This document shows, in pieces, positions 6,129 to 9,893 of a stretch of DNA of 9,893 bases (position 1 is the first letter of the stretch; each line of letters opens with the position of its first letter). The notes below the pieces were generated by a model, which ran no database searches, had not been told where the DNA came from, and saw only the letters and a list, made by a program, of their open reading frames with translations. A program made the translations under genes and the position numbers. The stretch is taken from positions 1 to 9,893 of the forward strand of contig DXEY01000065.1 in NCBI GenBank assembly GCA_019114745.1, given 5' to 3'. Source of the stretch: Candidatus Mediterraneibacter colneyensis. GTDB lineage: Bacteria > Bacillota > Clostridia > Lachnospirales > Lachnospiraceae.

Positions 6129-7013
6129 ATGGCAAATATCAGAGAGATACAGAGCCGGATCAACAGCGTGAAAGATACGATGAAGATTACGAACGCAATG
6201 TATATGATCTCTTCTTCAAAGATGACGCAGGCGAAGAAAAAACTCATGGATACAGAGCCTTACTTCTACGCTTTGCAGGGAGAAATCTCCAGGATCCTCC
6301 GCCATCTTCCTGAACTGGAACACGAGTTTTTCGATCAGAGGACAGATATACCGAAAGAGGAGCGCAGGATCGGCTCCATCGTAGTCACAGCGGACAAAGG
6401 GCTTGCCGGCGCGTACAACCACAACATTGAAAAGCTGGAAGAGGAAATCCTGGCAAAGCCGGGGATCCACAAGCTGTTTGTGGTCGGAGAGCTGGGGCGC
6501 CATTATTTCGCAAAGCGCGGTGTGGAGATTGATACGCATTTCAGATACACAGTGCAGAAGCCGACGATGCACCGGGCCAGGGATATCTCCGGCGTGCTGC
6601 TGGAGCAGTTCCGGCAGGGGGAACTGGATGAGATCTATATCGTATATACCCGTATGGAAAACTCAGTACAGTCAGATGCGGAGGTAATGAAGCTCCTTCC
6701 GCTGGAACGGAGTTCATTCGATGAGATGAAGATGCCGCTGAATGTACACCGTGAGGCAATCGAGCTGTATCCGTCAGCGGAAGCGGTGATGGACAGTATC
6801 GTGCCGAACTATGTAAATGGTATGATATACGGTTGTCTTGTCCAGGCATATGCGAGCGAGCACAATGCCCGCATGATGGCAATGAAATCGGCTACCGACA
6901 GTGCCCGGGATCTGATCCATGACCTGTCGGTGCTGTACAACAGAGCCCGCCAGGCGGCGATCACGCAGGAGATCACGGAGGTATGTGCCGGAGCAAGGGC
7001 ACAGCAGAAATAG
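6129..7013 (+). CDS. atpG: F1Fo ATP synthase subunit gamma
   Basis: Central rotor shaft of 294 residues, a normal length. The N-terminal helix opens with MANIREIQSRINSVKDTMKIT and continues through MISSSKMTQAKKKL, the classic gamma start that forms one strand of the shaft coiled coil. The middle Rossmann-like domain includes IGSIVVTADKGLAGAYN (about 82-98). The C-terminal helix has the family signature ARMMAMKSATDSARDLI and ends with RQAAITQEITEVCAGARA, which turns inside the alpha3beta3 cavity. ATG 6129 is preceded by AGGTGA (6119-6124), which also contains the atpA stop codon, so translation is likely coupled to alpha. It is followed by a 44-nt gap to atpD. I see no regulatory insertion of the chloroplast type and no unusual residues. 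Confidence 0.96.
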   Translation: MANIREIQSRINSVKDTMKITNAMYMISSSKMTQAKKKLMDTEPYFYALQGEISRILRHLPELEHEFFDQRTDIPKEERRIGSIVVTADKGLAGAYNHNIEKLEEEILAKPGIHKLFVVGELGRHYFAKRGVEIDTHFRYTVQKPTMHRARDISGVLLEQFRQGELDEIYIVYTRMENSVQSDAEVMKLLPLERSSFDEMKMPLNVHREAIELYPSAEAVMDSIVPNYVNGMIYGCLVQAYASEHNARMMAMKSATDSARDLIHDLSVLYNRARQAAITQEITEVCAGARAQQK

Positions 7014-7057
7014 TATCGGGGCTTTCGGCAGCCGGTACTTTTGGAAAGAAAGTGAGA

Positions 7058-8461
7058 ATGGGTATGAATAAAGGAAGAATCACACAGGTCATGGGGCCTG
7101 TTGTTGACGTAGTATTTGAGGACGGCGAACTTCCCTTTATCAAGGATGCGCTTGAAGTTGAAAACAACGGAAAGAAATGTGTCATGGAGGTGGCGCAGCA
7201 CCTTGGAAACAATGAGGTGCGCTGTCTGATGCTGGCGGCAAGTGAAGGTCTCCACAAAGATATGGAGGTCACGGCGACAGGAGCCGGCATTAAAGTCCCT
7301 GTCGGGGAAAAGACTCTCGGCAGACTGTTTAATGTACTTGGAGAGACAATTGACGACGGCGAAAAAATCAAAGATTCAGAGGAGTGGGTGATCCACAGAA
7401 ATCCGCCGTCATTTGAAGATCAGAGCCCGGTCGTTGAGATACTCGAGACCGGAATCAAGGTCATCGACCTGCTCGCCCCCTATGCAAAGGGCGGTAAGAT
7501 CGGACTGTTTGGCGGCGCGGGAGTCGGAAAGACCGTGCTGATCCAGGAGCTGATCAGGAACATTGCCACAGAGCACGGCGGATATTCCATCTTTACAGGT
7601 GTGGGAGAACGTTCCCGTGAGGGAAATGACCTCTGGTCTGAGATGAGAGAATCAGGAGTGCTCGAAAAGACAGCCCTGGTGTTCGGACAGATGAACGAGC
7701 CCCCCGGAGCTCGTATGCGTGTTGCGGAGACCGGGCTTACGATGGCAGAGTATTTCCGTGATGAGGAGCACAGAAATGTCCTTCTCTTCATTGACAATAT
7801 CTTCCGTTTCACGCAGGCGGGATCCGAGGTGTCCGCGCTGCTCGGACGTATGCCTTCAGCCGTAGGTTATCAGCCGACTCTTGCGACGGAGATGGGTGAA
7901 CTTCAGGAGCGTATCGCGTCTACGAAGAACGGTTCTGTCACATCCGTACAGGCTGTCTATGTGCCGGCGGACGATCTGACCGACCCGGCGCCGGCGACGA
8001 CATTCGCCCACCTGGATGCAACGACAGTGCTCTCCAGAAAGATCGTAGAGCAGGGAATCTATCCGGCGGTGGATCCGCTGGAGTCAAGCTCCCGTATCCT
8101 CGAGGCGGATATCGTAGGTGAGGAGCACTATGAAGTCGCGAACAAAGTGATCGCGATCCTTCAGAAATATACAGAGCTGCAGGATATCATCGCAATCCTT
8201 GGAATGGAAGAACTTTCGGACGAGGACAAGGCGACGGTCATGAGAGCCAGAAAGATCCAGAGATTCCTGTCCCAGCCGTTCTTTGTGGCAGAGACATTTA
8301 CGGGTATCCCGGGAAAATATGTGCCGCTCAAAGAGACGATCCGCGGCTTTAAGATGATCATTGACGGTGAGATGGACGAATATCCGGAGTCTGCGTTCTT
8401 CAATGTGGGAACCATTGACGACGTTATCGCGAAAGCAGAAGCGGAGGCGTCAGAGGAATAG
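7058..8461 (+). CDS. atpD: F1Fo ATP synthase subunit beta (catalytic)
   Basis: Catalytic subunit that makes or hydrolyses ATP, 467 residues. Walker A is GGAGVGKT (152-159). The catalytic glutamate is E184 in GVGERSREGNDLW. The Walker B aspartate is D246 in VLLFIDNIFRF. The alpha/beta family signature PAVDPLESSS is at 336-345. The lever that pushes on gamma, DELSEED in many species, reads EELSDED here (384-390), a conservative variant. ATG 7058 has GGAAAG (7043-7048) 9 nt upstream. ATG 7064 (465 residues, starting MNKGRITQVMGP) fits the family N-terminus equally well and has GTGAG 7 nt upstream, so the start is uncertain by two residues. The frame is open back to 6983, but that overlaps atpG and has no good ribosome binding site. 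The stop is 14 nt before atpC. Confidence 0.97.
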   Translation: MGMNKGRITQVMGPVVDVVFEDGELPFIKDALEVENNGKKCVMEVAQHLGNNEVRCLMLAASEGLHKDMEVTATGAGIKVPVGEKTLGRLFNVLGETIDDGEKIKDSEEWVIHRNPPSFEDQSPVVEILETGIKVIDLLAPYAKGGKIGLFGGAGVGKTVLIQELIRNIATEHGGYSIFTGVGERSREGNDLWSEMRESGVLEKTALVFGQMNEPPGARMRVAETGLTMAEYFRDEEHRNVLLFIDNIFRFTQAGSEVSALLGRMPSAVGYQPTLATEMGELQERIASTKNGSVTSVQAVYVPADDLTDPAPATTFAHLDATTVLSRKIVEQGIYPAVDPLESSSRILEADIVGEEHYEVANKVIAILQKYTELQDIIAILGMEELSDEDKATVMRARKIQRFLSQPFFVAETFTGIPGKYVPLKETIRGFKMIIDGEMDEYPESAFFNVGTIDDVIAKAEAEASEE

Positions 8462-8475
8462 GAGTGTATGCATAG

Positions 8476-8895
8476 ATGGATACATTTGGTCTGAAGATCA
8501 TAGCAAGTGATAAAGTATTTTATGAAGGCCGCTGCCGGAAACTGACGATCCCGGCAGTGGACGGAGAAAAAGGAATCCTGCCAAACCATGAAAACATGGT
8601 CATTGCCATAGCGGTAGGAATAGCCAGAGTCCAGCTTGACGGCGAGGACGAATGGAGAGATATTGCGGTGGGAACCGGTTTTGCCGAGATCGTGAACAAC
8701 AGGGTCACGCTTCTGGTGGACACGGCGGAAAAGCCGGAGGACATTGACGTCCGCAGAGCACAGGAACAGCAGGAGCGGGCGGAAGAACAGATGAGGCAGA
8801 AACAGAGTATACAGGAGTATTACCATACGCAGGCGTCCCTTGCCCGGGCAATGAACAGGCTGAGAGTCGCCCAGGACAAAAAGTGGAACATATAG
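8476..8895 (+). CDS. atpC: F1Fo ATP synthase subunit epsilon
   Basis: Rotor-stalk subunit of 139 residues that binds gamma and the c ring and can inhibit ATP hydrolysis. The N-terminal beta-sandwich (about 1-85) has the family pattern FYEGRCRKLTIPAVDGEKGILPNHENMV. The C-terminal part (about 88-139) is a two-helix region. It contains IDVRRA (90-95), matching the I(L)DxxRA ATP-binding motif known from Bacillus epsilon subunits, so ATP-sensing control of inhibition is plausible. ATG 8476 has AGGAG (8460-8464) 11 nt upstream, overlapping the atpD stop. A nearer ATG at 8468 is out of frame and gives only 8 codons. It is the last operon gene, followed by a terminator hairpin. Confidence 0.95.
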   Translation: MDTFGLKIIASDKVFYEGRCRKLTIPAVDGEKGILPNHENMVIAIAVGIARVQLDGEDEWRDIAVGTGFAEIVNNRVTLLVDTAEKPEDIDVRRAQEQQERAEEQMRQKQSIQEYYHTQASLARAMNRLRVAQDKKWNI

Positions 8896-8916
8896 CACCA
8901 GTTTAAAGCACCAGTT
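8894..8916 (+). repeat. 10-bp direct repeat at the atpC stop
   Basis: AGCACCAGTT occurs twice, at 8894-8903 and 8907-8916, separated by TAA. The first copy includes the last two bases of the atpC stop codon. It may be a small tandem duplication next to the terminator. No function is implied. Confidence 0.6.
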
Positions 8917-8920
8917 CAGC

Positions 8921-8979
8921 CATACAAAATGCGGGAGAGAAAATCATGTTTACATGGTTTTTCTCCCGTATTTTGTATG
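8921..8979. terminator. Bidirectional terminator between atpC and the convergent permease gene
   Basis: A long hairpin pairs 8921-8942 with 8958-8979 (22 pairs, two of them G-U). After one bulged A it is topped by TCATG/CATGG around a TTTA loop. The core CGGGAGA/TCTCCCG is flanked by CATACAAAAT on the left and ATTTTGTATG on the right, giving a T-rich tail in both reading directions. This is the usual form for a terminator shared by converging genes. Confidence 0.85.
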
Positions 8980-9022
8980 AGTTGAGCGCCAGAATATGAG
9001 CAAAGAAGCGGCGCGAGCTGTT

Positions 9023-9893
9023 CTAGACAGGCGCTTTTTGCAGTTTCCTGTTTTTTGAGTATGAATACAGCATTCTGATTCCTGTGTAGAGAACGATAAA
9101 GAATACGATCCACTTTAGTGCATAGGTAGGAAGTGATACTGCGATGAAAAAGGCCAGTGTCGCAGAAACGCATCCGCATATTGTTATTGCAGCAGAAGCT
9201 TTCCTGTTATAGGCGTCTTCTTTTATGAATTTGATACTCGATATAGGCTGCTGGAATGCCGAGAGTGCATAGCAGATTGGATAGCATACAATTGGCGAGA
9301 TTCCGAGGAAGAACAGGATTGCCATTGTCGGCGCCCACGGGCCTACCCCAAGATTGGCCAGTGCGCCTACAATCAGGAGTGTAACTGCCGCAATAATCAG
9401 TTTGATTCCAGCTAATCCATTAGCATCTCCGCCCACTGGCATTAAATTAAGCTGCCCGAGAAGCACGAACACTGCCGCAATGAACATAGCAATGCCCATA
9501 CTGAGCTGTATTTTCAGCTCTGGCATACCTGATACGATTTTTGCACCCAAATATGCACCTACCGCTGCACATGCCGTCAGAACTATCAGGGTAACTGGAT
9601 CTACGTCTGTTTTTGTGAAAAACAGGAGCGCAAAAATTGGTGCGGAGAGAGCTGTTGAAACGTTAAGAGTACCAGGAATCTGCTTGTCAGGCACCAGACG
9701 AAATGCAGTCAGAAGGAAAGTGATCGTTGAAAAACAGCCAATTCCCAACACGTCGAAAAACAGGCATACGAAGCCGACGGCTCCAGTCTTTGCATAACTT
9801 GTATCCTTTTCAAGACGATTCTCTCGCTTTGCCTTGATAAAATCGGTGACCTGAAAACATAAAACCAGAACGGCCATGATGATATAAGCGGCA
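9023..9893 (-). CDS. TSUP family (TauE/SafE-like) membrane permease, 5' end outside window
   Basis: The frame is open to the window edge. The visible part is 289 complete codons, and an ATG at 9877 lies within a hydrophobic stretch (AAYIIMAVLVLCFQV), so it is probably internal to the first membrane helix rather than the start. About eight hydrophobic segments are visible. TSUP-like features, numbered from that ATG, are DVLGIGCFSTIT (about 43-54), the IPGTLNVSTAL block (about 68-78), the glycine-rich second half-repeat ALANLGVGPWAP (about 171-182) and SSIKFIKEDAYNRKA (about 211-225). TSUP proteins move small sulfur- or carbon-containing anions such as sulfite, sulfoacetate or similar across the membrane; the substrate here cannot be told. 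It converges on the atp operon, shares its terminator, and shows no functional link to it. Codons look more AT-rich than in the atp genes. Confidence 0.8.
   Translation of the reverse strand, partial: AAYIIMAVLVLCFQVTDFIKAKRENRLEKDTSYAKTGAVGFVCLFFDVLGIGCFSTITFLLTAFRLVPDKQIPGTLNVSTALSAPIFALLFFTKTDVDPVTLIVLTACAAVGAYLGAKIVSGMPELKIQLSMGIAMFIAAVFVLLGQLNLMPVGGDANGLAGIKLIIAAVTLLIVGALANLGVGPWAPTMAILFFLGISPIVCYPICYALSAFQQPISSIKFIKEDAYNRKASAAITICGCVSATLAFFIAVSLPTYALKWIVFFIVLYTGIRMLYSYSKNRKLQKAPV

Noticed and set aside
8985..9039. Possible second plus-strand terminator (AGCGCC at 8985-8990 with GGCGCT at 9030-9035, then T5)
   Set aside because: The arms are only 6 bp and nearly 40 nt apart, the inner pairing is poor, and the right part lies inside the permease coding end. 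The hairpin at 8921-8979 is far better.
1..9893. tRNA, rRNA, CRISPR arrays, insertion sequences or phage genes
   Set aside because: Looked for on both strands; no cloverleaf, repeat-spacer pattern, transposase or terminal inverted repeats are visible in this window.

Overview
The window looks like a chromosomal segment from a Gram-positive anaerobe of the class Clostridia, most likely Lachnospiraceae. The reasons are the gene content, the Shine-Dalgarno-rich starts, the use of GTG starts, the sigma-A type promoters, and a surface protein with a sortase-type C-terminus and N-terminal blocks typical of gut Lachnospiraceae. The family assignment is inference; the species cannot be read from this stretch.

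Layout. (1) Bases 1-2149 are one complete transcription unit: a perfect-consensus promoter, a 652-residue secreted surface protein (signal peptide, repetitive beta-helix-like body, Cna-B-like domain, Pro/Glu linker, APQTG-type wall sorting signal), and a clear intrinsic terminator. (2) Bases 2150-2596 hold no supportable gene. They contain an AT-rich stretch, then a promoter (TTGACA, 17 bp, TAATAT), then a leader of about 215 nt with hairpins, a T8 tract and a strong ribosome binding site. (3) Bases 2597-8895 are a complete eight-gene F1Fo ATP synthase operon in the standard order atpB-atpE-atpF-atpH-atpA-atpG-atpD-atpC (a, c, b, delta, alpha, gamma, beta, epsilon), tightly packed with short gaps or overlaps. 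No atpI is present upstream of atpB. (4) A long hairpin at 8921-8979 separates the operon from a convergent TSUP-family (TauE/SafE-like) membrane permease on the minus strand, whose 5' end lies beyond the window.

The atp genes encode one machine. Subunits a and c form the membrane ion path, b and delta form the stator, alpha3beta3 is the catalytic head, and gamma and epsilon form the rotor stalk. All key residues that can be checked are present: the subunit a arginine, the c carboxylate, the Walker motifs of alpha and beta, the alpha arginine finger and the beta catalytic glutamate. The c subunit lacks the two most telling Na+ ligands, so proton coupling is inferred.

This is mostly an ordinary housekeeping region, and I see no convincing undescribed system. 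The points most worth a second look are the start of atpB, where a near-perfect ribosome binding site sits 6 nt before an ACG codon rather than an ATG; a possible attenuator in the atp leader; and a surface protein whose Cna-B-like domain appears to lack the residues that make the isopeptide bond.
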